A DNA stretch of 64,000 bases from Caballeronia sp. GAFFF1 (GTDB lineage Bacteria > Pseudomonadota > Gammaproteobacteria > Burkholderiales > Burkholderiaceae). Every line of letters starts with the position of its first letter. The first letter of the stretch is position 1. The translations under genes were made by a program, and so were the position numbers. Shown here in pieces: positions 1-9,369 of this stretch. Location: NCBI RefSeq assembly GCF_023630705.1, contig NZ_JALQEM010000041.1, positions 310,001 through 374,000 of the forward strand, written 5' to 3'. The notes beneath the pieces are model-generated. The model was given only the letters and a program-made list of their open reading frames with translations, did no database searches and was not told the origin of the DNA.

Positions 1-958
1 GCGCGCTCTGCTGCACGGTGCTCGTCAGTTCCGCCAAGCTCGAAGCCGTCTGTTCGAGCGACGCAGCCTGCTCTTCCGTGCGTTGCGACAAGTCGGTATT
101 GCCCGCCGACACTTCGCTCGATGCCGTGCCGATCGAATCGGAGCTCGTGCGAATCTGGGTCATCAGGTTCACGAGATTCGCTTGCATCGCAGCAAGCGCG
201 GCCAGAAGCAGGCCAGGCTCGTCCTGACTGTCGGCTTCGATACGCGCGGTCAGGTTGCCCTTTGCGATGCCGTCGGCGGCATCCACTGCACGGCGCAGCG
301 GAACGCAAATGGCGCGGGTCAGCCAGAGGCCGAGCATCGAGGCCAGCGCCACGGCGATCAACGTGCCGACCGCGAGAACGGCTACCGTCACGGATCGAAG
401 GTGCTGGACTTCATCGCTGCGCTGCGTCAGCAGCGAGGCCTCTGCTTCGCGGAAGTCCCGCAGCGTCGCCCGCATCTCGTCCATCTGCTGCTTGCCGGAT
501 TGCGACTTGAAGTTACGCGCGAACTCTTCGAGCGAACCGTTGCCCGCCGCGACCGCGCGGCGCGTTGCCATCATCGGCTCGACGACCGTCGCATACCAGG
601 CACGTTGCTGCTCGCCGAGCACCTTCAGGCGCGCCTGCTGCTGGGCGTTGTCGGCTGTCAGCGAGCGCAGTTGCTCGAAGCGCTCCGCGAAGCGTTGCTT
701 GCCCGAGTTGAGCGGCGCCAGGACTTCGTCGTCGCCGCTCACGGCGAATGCGCGCAACCCGGTTTCCATATTGACGAGCGACAGTGTCGCCTCGTCTGCC
801 GCCTGGAGGACCTTATAGGAGTGGTCATTCCATGCAACCGCTTCGGATAACCGCGACAGGTTGCTGTAGCTCACGCTCGAGAGAAGCACGAGGATCGCCA
901 GCACGGCGCCGAAAGCGAGCGCCAGCTTCTTTGATACCGAGAAATTTCGAATGCTCAT
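1..958 (-). CDS. Methyl-accepting chemotaxis protein, C-terminus cut by window edge
   Basis: Inner-membrane chemoreceptor that would signal to CheA/CheW. Reading from the ATG at 956-958, the protein begins MSIRNFSVSKKLALAFG and continues into a first membrane helix (about residues 10-30). A helical periplasmic region of CHASE3/4HB type follows (Y, W and charged residues, about 35-185), then a second membrane helix (about 190-212) and a HAMP segment (PLRRAVDAADGIAKGNLTAR). The start of the signalling domain is recognisable by SAGNTDLSQRTEEQAASLEQ. About 319 residues are present; the methyl-accepting hairpin tip and the C-terminus lie beyond base 1. Ligand unknown. Family assignment is secure. 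Confidence 0.93.
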   Translation of the reverse strand, partial: MSIRNFSVSKKLALAFGAVLAILVLLSSVSYSNLSRLSEAVAWNDHSYKVLQAADEATLSLVNMETGLRAFAVSGDDEVLAPLNSGKQRFAERFEQLRSLTADNAQQQARLKVLGEQQRAWYATVVEPMMATRRAVAAGNGSLEEFARNFKSQSGKQQMDEMRATLRDFREAEASLLTQRSDEVQHLRSVTVAVLAVGTLIAVALASMLGLWLTRAICVPLRRAVDAADGIAKGNLTARIEADSQDEPGLLLAALAAMQANLVNLMTQIRTSSDSIGTASSEVSAGNTDLSQRTEEQAASLEQTASSLAELTSTVQQSA

Positions 959-1448
959 AGATAATTCGGTCGTCGGCGTGGCACCCGCCACGCCTGGAAC
1001 ACCGTAGTACGTCCATCGGAGCGCGCATACGCACTTACGCACTTGCTGTCGCATCCCCGTCGCAAGGCCCGTTGTGCTTCGGTTGGGAATGCAGTCCCGT
1101 TATCGGCGCGGTCATGCCGGTTCTTTAGCGAATTCGCTTCGCTGAGATAGCCGCTTGGCACGCGGCGCCACGCCTTTGCCAGAGCCAGCAATTGTTACCT
1201 CCGGTTCCGCTGATCCATCGCGCCGCTGCTTATGCCTCGAACGGTCGAGGTTCAATCCGAGCCGACGCACGGAAACATTCGCTACCAGCAGCCGACTCGC
1301 TGACATCGATGCGTCATCCCGATGTGCGCCTTTCGTCTAAAATGAGCCGTTCCCAGCTGCATCGTGAGTGCGATGCGAGAACCCGCTGACGATCGTTCGA
1401 AGCAGTCATGCCCGGACCATCGTCGCATTCTTGAGTTCTAGTAAACGC
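959..1448. other. Divergent intergenic region between receptor and hybrid kinase
   Basis: About 490 bases with no convincing gene. It must hold the promoters of the chemoreceptor (leftward) and the hybrid kinase (rightward). No strong operator or RNA structure was recognised. Confidence 0.5.
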
Positions 1449-4217
1449 ATGCACGCTAACGAAGACGCATTGACACTTGCATTGCTGGACGCGAACCCCG
1501 CCTTGTGCGCGGTTCTCGGGCCAGACTTCTGCGTCGTCGAGGCCAACACGCGGTTCAAGCAACAGTTCGGATGGTGGCCGGCCGGTGTCTGCGCCGAGCC
1601 GTTTCTGTCCGTCATACGCGCCAGGTTGCCGTTACCCTCTCGCGACGCCTCTTGTGCGCGGCTCACGTCCGTGGCGACGCAAGCACTCGATGAGCGTCGC
1701 GTGGTCAGCACGACCGAAGCGTTAGCGGACGAGTCGGGCGCCGGCGGCATCCGGACGTGGCGCTTCGAATTTCGCCCGTTGGCGAGCGGCGATTCCGCCC
1801 CTTCCGCGCCGGCCGTGCTCCTCATCGCGCAGCCGGATTCGCGACCCGCGCTCTCAGAGTCCGAGCGCGAGGCGCCCGACTCCGGCGAGCCCAGCGCTTC
1901 AGCGGACCGCCAAGCAACAGCGGGCGACTATAAGCTGCTTGCCGAGGTCATGCCCCTCATCGTCTGGACCGCGCGGCCCGACGGCGCGCTCGATTACTTG
2001 TCGAGCGTCGTGTTCCAGCACACGGACCCGGATCAGCACTTGCTCGGGCGCGCATGGGAAGCGCTGCTGCACCCGAACGACCGGGAGAACACGCTGGCGC
2101 GCTGGGCGGCATCGGTCGCCAGCGGCACGGATTACCTGATCGACCATCGCTTCCGGCAGACGGACGGCACCTATCGCTGGATGCGCTCGCTCGCGAGCCC
2201 CATGCGTCACAGCGACGGCGCGATCGTCCGCTGGGTCGGGGCGACCATCGACGTCGGGAATCCCGGCAATGTCGAGCTGGACCGCATGCGCCTGGAGTCG
2301 CGCTATCGCGCGCTCGTGACCGTGGCGAGCGCGGTGGCGTATGTCTGCGATGCGATGGGCCGGTTCGTCGCGCCGCAGCCGTCCTGGGAGCGCTACACGG
2401 GGCAGCCGTGGGAAGAGCACCGCGGTTATGGCTGGGCCGAGATGATTCACCCGGACGACCGCGCGACGTCCCAGGCGGCGCTCGACCAGTCGCTTCACAC
2501 CGACACGCCGTATCGCGCGGACGTGCGCGTGTGGCACGCCGCGTCCTCGACGTTCCGGCGCTGCCAGGTCCGCGCGGCCGGCACTCACGACGAGCAGGGC
2601 GAGATATTCGAGTGGGTCGGCATGATCACCGACGTCGAGGAAACGCTGCGCACCGCGCAAAGCCTGCGCGACGAACGTCATCGTCTTCATCTGGCGATCG
2701 AAGCCGCCGATATCGGCACGTTCCATTGCCCGCTGCCGCTCGACCGCATCGTGTGGAATACGAAGTGCAAAGAGCACTTCTGGCTGCCGGCGAACGCGGG
2801 CGTGAGCATGGACCTGTTCTACTCGCGGATTCACCCCGACGACCGCGACAAGACGCGCGTGGCCGTCGAGCAGTCCGTTACGCACGGCGTTCCGTACGAC
2901 GTCGAATTCCGGACCGTTTCGGCATCCGGCGAGATCCGGTGGATTCGCGCCAAAGGCGGCACGCACGTGGACGAGCAAGGCCAGCCGCTGCGGTTCGACG
3001 GCATCACCATCGACATCTCGCGCCACAAGACACTGGAGTTCGAGCGCGACCGGCTGCTGGCGAACGAGCGCCTGCTGCGCCTCGAAGCGCAACACACGAA
3101 CCAGCTGAAGGACACGTTCCTCGCAACCGTGTCGCATGAACTGCGCACGCCGCTCAACGCGATGCAATCGTGGCTCTTTCTGCTCAAACAGGAGAACGCG
3201 AATCCCGGCCTGACCGCACGCGGCATCGAAGCGATCGCGCGCAACGTGCAGTTGCAGTCGCGGCTCGTCGACGATCTGCTGGACCTGAGCCGCATCGCGG
3301 CGGGCAAGATGCTCATCAGCGCGGAGCCGTTCGATCTCGTGCCGCTGCTCAAGTCGGAGATCGGCGACATCGAACTCGCAGCCGGCGCGAAGCGCGTCAC
3401 GGTGACCACTGATCTGCCCGATACGCTCATCGTCGAAGGCGATCAGATGCGGCTGCGCCAGGTCTTCTCGAACCTGCTCAGCAACGCGCTCAAGTACAAC
3501 GGACAGAACGGCCGCATCTGCGTGCTTGCGACAAGCAAGAGCAACCGCGTCGATGTGCAGGTCGCGGACAACGGCGCGGGCATTCCGGCTTCTTTCATCG
3601 ACCGCGTGTTCGAACCGTTCGCGCAAGCGTCGCAGGCGACGACGCGCACCTTCGGCGGACTCGGCATCGGGCTCGCGATTGCGCGCAGCATCGTGACGCT
3701 GCACGGCGGCTCGATCACGGCGCATAGCGACGGCGAAGGACGCGGCAGCACGTTCACGGTTCAGCTTCCGCTGGCGTCGGCACAGTGGTCGCTGCAAAGC
3801 GCATCCGGCGCGGCGGACGTCGCGTCGTCTTCCGACGAGGCGCTCGCGAGCCTCTCGATCCTGCTCGTCGAGGACGAAGCCGACGCGCGCGAGGCGATGC
3901 GCGCCGTCCTCGAATCGGCGGGCGCGGCGGTGCGCGATGCGGAATCGGCTGCCGAAGCACGACAGTGCATTGCGGCGCAAGCGTTCGATGTCGTGCTGTC
4001 GGACATCGGCATGCCTCGCGAAGACGGCTACGTGCTGCTGCGATCGTTGCGCGAGGCGGGCTGGACGTTTCCCGCCATTGCCGTGACGGCGTTCGGCAGG
4101 CCCGAGGACAAGGCTCGCGCATTGCAGGCGGGGTTCGACCTGCATCTGGCGAAGCCCGTCGATCCCGAAACGCTTTTCAACGCGATCAGGCAAGTGACGG
4201 CGACGCATCGCCGGTAG
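1449..4217 (+). CDS. Multi-PAS hybrid sensor histidine kinase with C-terminal receiver
   Basis: Predicted cytosolic sensor kinase of 922 residues. In order it has a degenerate N-terminal PAS, three clear PAS/PAC units (about 165-275, 280-400 and 405-530, each with an HPDDR/HPNDR-like PAC motif), HisKA with the phospho-acceptor His563 in SHELRTPL, HATPase with the N-box NLLSNALKYN and glycine boxes, and a REC domain (about 808-920) with phospho-acceptor Asp852 in LSDIGMP. No membrane helix is evident. An in-frame ATG at 1368 would add 27 residues; 1449 was chosen because it places the first PAS at the N-terminus. No cognate response regulator is adjacent. The signal is unknown. Confidence 0.88.
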   Translation: MHANEDALTLALLDANPALCAVLGPDFCVVEANTRFKQQFGWWPAGVCAEPFLSVIRARLPLPSRDASCARLTSVATQALDERRVVSTTEALADESGAGGIRTWRFEFRPLASGDSAPSAPAVLLIAQPDSRPALSESEREAPDSGEPSASADRQATAGDYKLLAEVMPLIVWTARPDGALDYLSSVVFQHTDPDQHLLGRAWEALLHPNDRENTLARWAASVASGTDYLIDHRFRQTDGTYRWMRSLASPMRHSDGAIVRWVGATIDVGNPGNVELDRMRLESRYRALVTVASAVAYVCDAMGRFVAPQPSWERYTGQPWEEHRGYGWAEMIHPDDRATSQAALDQSLHTDTPYRADVRVWHAASSTFRRCQVRAAGTHDEQGEIFEWVGMITDVEETLRTAQSLRDERHRLHLAIEAADIGTFHCPLPLDRIVWNTKCKEHFWLPANAGVSMDLFYSRIHPDDRDKTRVAVEQSVTHGVPYDVEFRTVSASGEIRWIRAKGGTHVDEQGQPLRFDGITIDISRHKTLEFERDRLLANERLLRLEAQHTNQLKDTFLATVSHELRTPLNAMQSWLFLLKQENANPGLTARGIEAIARNVQLQSRLVDDLLDLSRIAAGKMLISAEPFDLVPLLKSEIGDIELAAGAKRVTVTTDLPDTLIVEGDQMRLRQVFSNLLSNALKYNGQNGRICVLATSKSNRVDVQVADNGAGIPASFIDRVFEPFAQASQATTRTFGGLGIGLAIARSIVTLHGGSITAHSDGEGRGSTFTVQLPLASAQWSLQSASGAADVASSSDEALASLSILLVEDEADAREAMRAVLESAGAAVRDAESAAEARQCIAAQAFDVVLSDIGMPREDGYVLLRSLREAGWTFPAIAVTAFGRPEDKARALQAGFDLHLAKPVDPETLFNAIRQVTATHRR

Positions 4218-4550
4218 AGCATCTGACTGCGTGGGTGAGACGCAGCGCCGCGTAGGCTGGCGCTGCGTCGGACAATCGAACGCCTTGCGGGCCGCTTCGA
4301 CGGAAACGAGCCGCCGCCGTAAAACGCGACGATGCCATGCGTCGATGGCGCGTGCAGCCAATGCATGTCACGCTCAACGGGACGTCGACCGCCTTCGTCG
4401 CAAACGAAGCGCCGGATACAACCCGAGGCGGACACGCGATCACGCGACCTCAAGATTGTTCGAGCGGCTCCGTAAACACAAGTATCAGAAGACATCGGCG
4501 CGTCGCCCATCCAGCGCGACGCGTTCTCCTCCAAGGAAGCTCTCGCAATC
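4218..4550. other. Intergenic region before outer-membrane protein gene
   Basis: About 330 bases without a supported gene. It presumably contains the promoter of the outer-membrane protein at 4551. An AAGGAAG Shine-Dalgarno lies just before that start. No other element was recognised. Confidence 0.45.
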
Positions 4551-5201
4551 ATGAAGTTCTTGCTCGCTGTCGCGGCAGGCGCCGTCGCGCTCTCCGCCCC
4601 GCTCGTTCACGCAAGCGAAATCTATGGGCAGATCGGCACCGAAGGCGCCGGCATTGGTTTTTCACAGCCGCTCGGCAGCCGCGACAACGTGCGCGCCGAG
4701 TTCAACGGCGTGCAGTTCTCGCGCAGCTTCAGTTCAGGCGATCTGCATTACGACGGCACCGCGCATATCTATCACGGCGGGCTCTACCTCGACTTCTTTC
4801 CCGCGCCGGACACCGTGAGCTTCCGGTTCACGGCGGGCGCGCTGATCGGCAACGACAACGTCGATGCCACCGCCACCAGCCCGAGCGGCACCTACACGAT
4901 CAACGGCACGCCGTATTCGACGCTCGGCGAAAGCATTCACGCCAGAGCCCGCTTCCCGACGGTGCGGCCGTATCTCGGCATCGGCTTCGGCCATACGCCG
5001 GTGGCGCAAAAGGGCTTTTCCGCTTTCTTCGATGCAGGCGTCGCCTATGGCCGTCCGCATGTCAACCTCGACGTGCCGGCCGATATCGTTGCCGAAGCCG
5101 GCGCGGCGAACATCGAAGCCGAAGAGCGCAGATTGCAGGACAAGGCGGACAAGCTGCGGTTTTATCCGATCGTCAAGGTCGGCGTCACGTATCGGTTCTG
5201 A
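4551..5201 (+). CDS. Small outer-membrane beta-barrel protein
   Basis: A 216-residue exported protein. It has a signal peptide (MKFLLAVAAGAVALSAPLVHA, cleaved near residue 22) followed by alternating amphipathic strands with many aromatic residues. It ends in ...YRF with a C-terminal Phe, the usual signal for BAM-mediated insertion into the outer membrane. Size and pattern fit the 8-stranded OmpW/CarO-like barrels common in Burkholderiaceae. A charged stretch at about 180-200 (EAEERRLQDKADKLR) lies before the last strand. No transport substrate can be assigned. It stands alone, and an inverted repeat overlaps its stop codon. Confidence 0.75.
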   Translation: MKFLLAVAAGAVALSAPLVHASEIYGQIGTEGAGIGFSQPLGSRDNVRAEFNGVQFSRSFSSGDLHYDGTAHIYHGGLYLDFFPAPDTVSFRFTAGALIGNDNVDATATSPSGTYTINGTPYSTLGESIHARARFPTVRPYLGIGFGHTPVAQKGFSAFFDAGVAYGRPHVNLDVPADIVAEAGAANIEAEERRLQDKADKLRFYPIVKVGVTYRF

Positions 5202-5210
5202 TACGTGACG
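5183..5210 (+). terminator. Perfect 11-bp hairpin overlapping the stop codon of the outer-membrane protein gene
   Basis: CGTCACGTATC (5183-5193) pairs perfectly with GATACGTGACG (5200-5210) around a 6-base loop, and the TGA stop lies inside it (5199-5201). No T-tract follows, so it may be a 3' stabilising or processing hairpin rather than a strong intrinsic terminator. Confidence 0.6.
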
Positions 5211-5305
5211 GAGGGTCGTGGTGGCGGGATCGTTCGGCCGCTGCGAAACGTCGCGCGCCTTAAACGGCGGCGATGGACTCGTGCGGTTTGCGAGAGCGTC
5301 TTGAT

Positions 5306-5656
5306 CTAGCCCTGCTTGTCGCGGTCTGGCGGCGTGGGCGTGGCTGCGTCGATGGTGCGGCCACCGGCCCGCTGAAGCGCGGCCTCGACGTCATGTGCGC
5401 GGGCTTCATCGACGCGCGCAGTCAATATGTAGCGCGACACCTCGCCCTGATGTCTGAAGCGCCTGTCGTATTCCTCTTCCGTACCGAGCGATGTCACGCT
5501 GTCGCCCGCCAGAAAATTGCCGCGCACAGGACCCGCTTCGTCCGCTTGAAACGCGATATCCACCGCGTCCGCTTCGACGCCCGCCTTTAGAAGCGCTTCG
5601 CGCGCCTGCTCGGTTTCCTCAAGAGACCGAAACACCCTTGCAATCGTCGTCTCCAT
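5306..5656 (-). CDS. Small acidic conserved protein, possible stress-response (general stress 17M-like) family
   Basis: A 116-residue soluble protein starting METTIARVFRSLEETEQAREALLKAG. This ferredoxin-like beta-alpha unit resembles proteins annotated as heat-induced or general stress protein 17M-like in Burkholderia. A matching second half (VSRYILTARVDEARAHDVEAALQRAG) suggests two related alpha/beta units. A strong Shine-Dalgarno (AGGAGAGGAAC) supports the start at 5656. The C-terminus is Pro/Asp rich and disordered. It is on the same strand as the MFS gene upstream (stop 5759), so co-transcription is possible. No enzymatic motif was seen; function unknown. Confidence 0.65.
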   Translation of the reverse strand: METTIARVFRSLEETEQAREALLKAGVEADAVDIAFQADEAGPVRGNFLAGDSVTSLGTEEEYDRRFRHQGEVSRYILTARVDEARAHDVEAALQRAGGRTIDAATPTPPDRDKQG

Positions 5657-5758
5657 GTTCCTCTCCTGTCGGCTTCATGGTGACGCAATCGGCGTGCCGC
5701 AGACGGTGTTCTCGCTCGCGAAAGTCCCCGCCGCGATCCCAGCCGAACCGATTGAACG

Positions 5759-6985
5759 TCAGTCGAGCGACGGCTTGGCCGCCATCGCCATGCCCGAGCG
5801 CCCCAGCGCCGTCACGCGATGCAACGTCACGAGGCCGAGCACCGCCAATACGGCGCCGAGCATGAAGTCGGTTTCCACGCCCGCATGGTCGACGATCGCG
5901 CCGCCCACGGCCGACCCCGTCGCAATGGCCACCTGAATGATGCTGACGAACATTGCGGAGCCAGCCTCCGGATAATCGGCCGTCCCGCTTTGAATCCACA
6001 CGCTGAAGCACAGCGGCAGCGCGCCGAACGCAATGCCCCAGATCAGCATGGCGGCAGTCTCGCCGATGTGCGAATGCCCGAGTAGCAGCATCGACATGAT
6101 CGCGGCGAGAAGCAGCACGATCATGGCCCCGACGGATTTGACGAGATGTTTCGCCACGATCATCGACATAAGCGCGTTAGAGAAGAAGCCGATGATGCCG
6201 AAGCCCAGCAGCAGCAAGGTGATGGCATTCAGCGAGAAGTCCTGCTCCAGCAACGGTGCGATATACGTGTAGGTCGAAAAGTGCGCGCCGAAAGCGAACG
6301 CGACCATCACCATGCTGAGGCGCGCCTGCGGCCGCGCGAGCAGCGCCCGGAAGTCTTGAAGACGCAGCGCGGACGCGGACGGCAGTCGCGGCACGAGCAG
6401 CGCCTGAGCGATCAGCGCGACCGCGACGAGGCCCGCCGTCGCTGCGAACGAAAGGCGCCACGAAGCGAACGATGCAATGAAGATGCCGAGCGGCACGCCG
6501 ATGACCGTGGCGAACGTCACGCCCGTGAGAATGATCGCCGTGGCTTTCGCCGCATCGTTGCCTTGCACGAGTCGCGGGGCCGCAGCCGTCGCGAGCGTCC
6601 AGAATCCGCCGAGCGCCGCGCCGAGCAACGCGCGACCCACGAGCATCGTGACGAGGCCGGGCGCCATCGCGCAAACGACGTTGGAGACGAAGAGCACAGC
6701 CGTGAGCAGCAGAAAGACGTATCGACGGTCCATGCGGCCCGCGCCGACAAGCAGCGTCGGGGCGAAGATGGCGGCCATCACGCCGGGCGTCGTCACCATC
6801 AGGCCCGCGACGCCCGGACTCACGCCCAGGTCGTGCGCGATCTGCGGCAGCAGGCCGACCGGCAGGAATTCCGCCGTCACGAACGCAAACGCGCTGACTG
6901 CGACGGCAAGCACCGCAAGCCACTGACGCAGCGTGGTTGCGTGGCCGTTCGATGTTCCGGAGTTCGTAGGGGTGTCGAGGTGCAT
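5759..6985 (-). CDS. MFS transporter, DHA1-type efflux permease
   Basis: Inner-membrane permease of about 408 residues with 12 predicted helices. The first helix region reads FAFVTAEFLPVGLLPQIAHDLGVS, typical of the sugar/nucleoside/drug efflux branch (SotB/YdhP/NepI-like). The loop 2-3 motif (GAGRMDRRYVFLL) is a DHA1-type motif A. Start choice is uncertain: 6985 (MHLDTPTN) is used, and an ATG at 7033 would add 16 residues that do not look like a helix; neither has a clear Shine-Dalgarno. The substrate cannot be inferred from sequence. The gene is isolated from pathway genes. Confidence 0.85.
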   Translation of the reverse strand: MHLDTPTNSGTSNGHATTLRQWLAVLAVAVSAFAFVTAEFLPVGLLPQIAHDLGVSPGVAGLMVTTPGVMAAIFAPTLLVGAGRMDRRYVFLLLTAVLFVSNVVCAMAPGLVTMLVGRALLGAALGGFWTLATAAAPRLVQGNDAAKATAIILTGVTFATVIGVPLGIFIASFASWRLSFAATAGLVAVALIAQALLVPRLPSASALRLQDFRALLARPQARLSMVMVAFAFGAHFSTYTYIAPLLEQDFSLNAITLLLLGFGIIGFFSNALMSMIVAKHLVKSVGAMIVLLLAAIMSMLLLGHSHIGETAAMLIWGIAFGALPLCFSVWIQSGTADYPEAGSAMFVSIIQVAIATGSAVGGAIVDHAGVETDFMLGAVLAVLGLVTLHRVTALGRSGMAMAAKPSLD

Positions 6986-7440
6986 GAGGATCGAGACGAA
7001 TAGGGAGCAACGCTTCGGCGTAGCGTTCGACATCGAACGGCCGGCGCGACGAATGCCACACTGTAGGGGTATACGCGATCACGAAAAAGGCCGGAGCCTC
7101 GAATTGACAATCCGGGGCAGGCGAACAATCGCGCGTGGAATTTCAGGCGGGGCCTAGGCGTGCGGCTGGTGATAGCGCGCGTAGCGTGCAGACGGCCTCG
7201 CTGCCGCTGGCGATCTGACCGAATAGGGCGGTTCGTCCGTCACGTTTTTACTGACGTCTCGCATTGTGAACGAAGCCATGTCTTCTTGCGTCGGATGTCG
7301 CCTTCTTGTGAGCGATCGAGCCGCAGAAAGACAAGGTTCGTCGAACGTAGGACTTCAGTGGGGGCAGTTGGGTACCCCACGGGCGGCACGCTCATTAGCG
7401 TGTCGCACTCAGTAGGCGGGGACTCGGACCGGCGCGCCCT
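6986..7440. other. Intergenic region upstream of the MFS gene
   Basis: About 450 bases without a supported gene, between the MFS start and the stop of the lipoprotein gene at 7441. It includes a GGTACC-centred palindrome near 7370. No gene or RNA was recognised. Confidence 0.4.
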
Positions 7441-8517
7441 TCAAGTGCCGCCCATGTAAAACTCATCGCGGTTATTGCCGCTCGTTCGAATGCAGATCGG
7501 CGACCGATACAGCGGCTCGGCATACTTCGTCCCCGGCAGTTCGTCGCGTATCTTCGTGAAGAGCGGCGCGAGGCCGTTGTCGAGCCACAAACCCCAGATC
7601 GCATCGTGATGATCGGGCAGGAAGAGCTTGGGCTTGAACAACTGGAGATGCTGGAACGTGAAGCTCAACTGCGTTTCCGCGATCGGATGCGGCGTCCACG
7701 GAAAGATGCCGACATCCACGCCCGGCGCCACGCTCGTCGCGAGCTGCAACTCTTCGGGGCTGGGATTGCTCACGCTGTCGAACCACACGATCTTGAAGCC
7801 GTTCGGAAACGTGAACGTGAAGCCCATCGTGCCTTGCGTAACGATGTTCGGATCGCTCGATCCGCGCGCCGAAACCGCATCGTGTTGCTGCTGCTCGGCG
7901 GCGGTCAGCGGTGGCGCATCGAGTGCGTAGAGCGCGGCGAGCTGAGTCGTCAATCCGGCTTCGATCGTGCTGTGAATGATGTGCGTCGGGCTGATGCTGA
8001 TATCGCCATACGTGAACTTCTCGGTATTGTTGCCCGTCACCGTGGTGGTCTGCGCGACGGGCACGCCGAGCACCTGGGCTTCCTTCGTCGTAATCGCGGA
8101 GCCGATGACCTGTGCCTTCGTCTGCGCCGCGACCGCAGCGACATCGCTGATGTGATCGGAATGCGCGTGACCGATCAGAATGACGTTCGCCTTCTGCACC
8201 TGCGACACGGTGAAGCCGAGCGGAGCCGTGCGCGCGGGCCGCTCATAGTACGTGTCCATGATGACGACCACGCCGTGATACGCGAGCTCGTAGTTCGCGG
8301 TGCCGAGCCAGCGCAGCACTGCGGTGTCGCCTTGCGGCAGCGGCCCGCCTTGCGATGCGGGAACGAGACTCTGACACGCGGGATCGGATGCGAGCGGCGC
8401 GTCCGCCGCGTTGGCCGGCGTGATGCCGGAATCGTGGTCGTGACCGCACGCGGATAGCAACGAAGTCGATGCAATCAGCGCCGCGATCAATGTTCGCAAA
8501 TGGCCAGCCCTTCTCAT
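7441..8517 (-). CDS. Metallo-beta-lactamase-fold lipoprotein
   Basis: A 358-residue exported hydrolase. The N-terminus MRRAGHLRTLIAALIASTSLLSAC is a lipoprotein signal with the lipobox Cys near residue 24. The dinuclear metal site is visible as HAHSDH (H-x-H-x-D-H), with later metal-ligand candidates in IIHSTIEAG, WFDSVSN and LPDHHD. This resembles the UlaG/L-ascorbate lactonase-like branch of the MBL superfamily rather than true beta-lactamases. The start at 8517 is favoured over a longer form because AAGGAGACA lies just upstream. Predicted to be membrane-anchored in the periplasm. Natural substrate unknown. Confidence 0.78.
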   Translation of the reverse strand: MRRAGHLRTLIAALIASTSLLSACGHDHDSGITPANAADAPLASDPACQSLVPASQGGPLPQGDTAVLRWLGTANYELAYHGVVVIMDTYYERPARTAPLGFTVSQVQKANVILIGHAHSDHISDVAAVAAQTKAQVIGSAITTKEAQVLGVPVAQTTTVTGNNTEKFTYGDISISPTHIIHSTIEAGLTTQLAALYALDAPPLTAAEQQQHDAVSARGSSDPNIVTQGTMGFTFTFPNGFKIVWFDSVSNPSPEELQLATSVAPGVDVGIFPWTPHPIAETQLSFTFQHLQLFKPKLFLPDHHDAIWGLWLDNGLAPLFTKIRDELPGTKYAEPLYRSPICIRTSGNNRDEFYMGGT

Positions 8518-9008
8518 GACATGTCTCCTTGGTGGACTACCGACAGAAAACCTGAATCCTCGGGTCATGCGAAAGCTGGCTTCGAAACGATACTAGTCCC
8601 CGAGAAACGCGCGCGTCTATATGCCCTGCAGCATTTACTTCAGAGCGAATGGATTTCGTGTCCGGCGCGGTCACGAGAGTGGCCGGGCCATCCGCCACGC
8701 GCATGCGACGCACCCTGCCGCTGCATGCGCAAGCTGGCGACACTGCTGTAACATCGCCGACAAAGCCTTACGCCATCGCCGGAGGCCGCGCGACGTTGCT
8801 CTCCATTCAGCGGAGGAATAGCCTATCCATGCTCAAGCCGACGCTGCCGAAGCACGCGGGCTTCGCCGTCAACGCGCTCTGCAAGGAACTCAAAGAAACG
8901 GCGGAGTTTCGATCAATCCGCCGCAGCGGCCGTGGCAACGAACACGAATAACGTTCGATCACGGCCGACAGACGCAGTCTGACCCGGTGGACATCTCAGG
9001 AGACAACC
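8518..9008. other. Intergenic region between lipoprotein and cupin genes
   Basis: About 490 bases; divergent promoters for the lipoprotein (leftward) and the cupin (rightward) are expected here. No gene, RNA or clear operator was recognised. Confidence 0.4.
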
Positions 9009-9362
9009 ATGGCTGGCGTAGGAAGCGAAAAGGTGTTCGAGAACGACAAAGTCATCGTGTGGAACTTCGCGCTTCAACCGGGCGAAGAGACGCCGGTTCA
9101 TACGCATGAGCACTCGTACATGTGGTACGCAATAGAAGGCGCGCCGCTCCATATCTACGACAAGGACGGCGCGGACCTAGGCATCTTCGAAGTACCGACG
9201 GGCGCCGTGTATTCGCTCAAATGCGAGGGCGGCTATCTCGAAGTGCTCTCGGAACTCGGCAAGGGCGCCCGCGTGCCGGCGACGCACAAGGCGCGCAATG
9301 ACGGCACGCGGCCGTATCGCGAAGTGCTCGTCGAATACAAGGACGCCATGCCGGCAAGCTGA
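9009..9362 (+). CDS. Single-domain cupin protein
   Basis: A 117-residue all-beta cupin. Cupin motif 1 is visible as PGEETPVHTHEHSYMWYAIEG (His pair plus Glu-like ligands), and the second half carries PTGAVYSLKCEGG. Such small cupins bind a metal and act as isomerases, dioxygenases or sensors; the reaction is not predictable here. The start is well supported by CAGGAGACAACC. The next gene is convergent and only 7 bases away, so this is probably a single-gene transcript. Confidence 0.8.
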   Translation: MAGVGSEKVFENDKVIVWNFALQPGEETPVHTHEHSYMWYAIEGAPLHIYDKDGADLGIFEVPTGAVYSLKCEGGYLEVLSELGKGARVPATHKARNDGTRPYREVLVEYKDAMPAS

Positions 9363-9369
9363 AGCCGGC

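Noticed and set aside
1899-4361. Very long open frame (820 codons) antisense to the first hybrid kinase
   Set aside because: In GC-rich DNA the antisense and third-position frames of a real gene stay open. The translation is Arg/His/Val-rich with no domain, while the sense frame has complete PAS, HisKA, HATPase and REC motifs.
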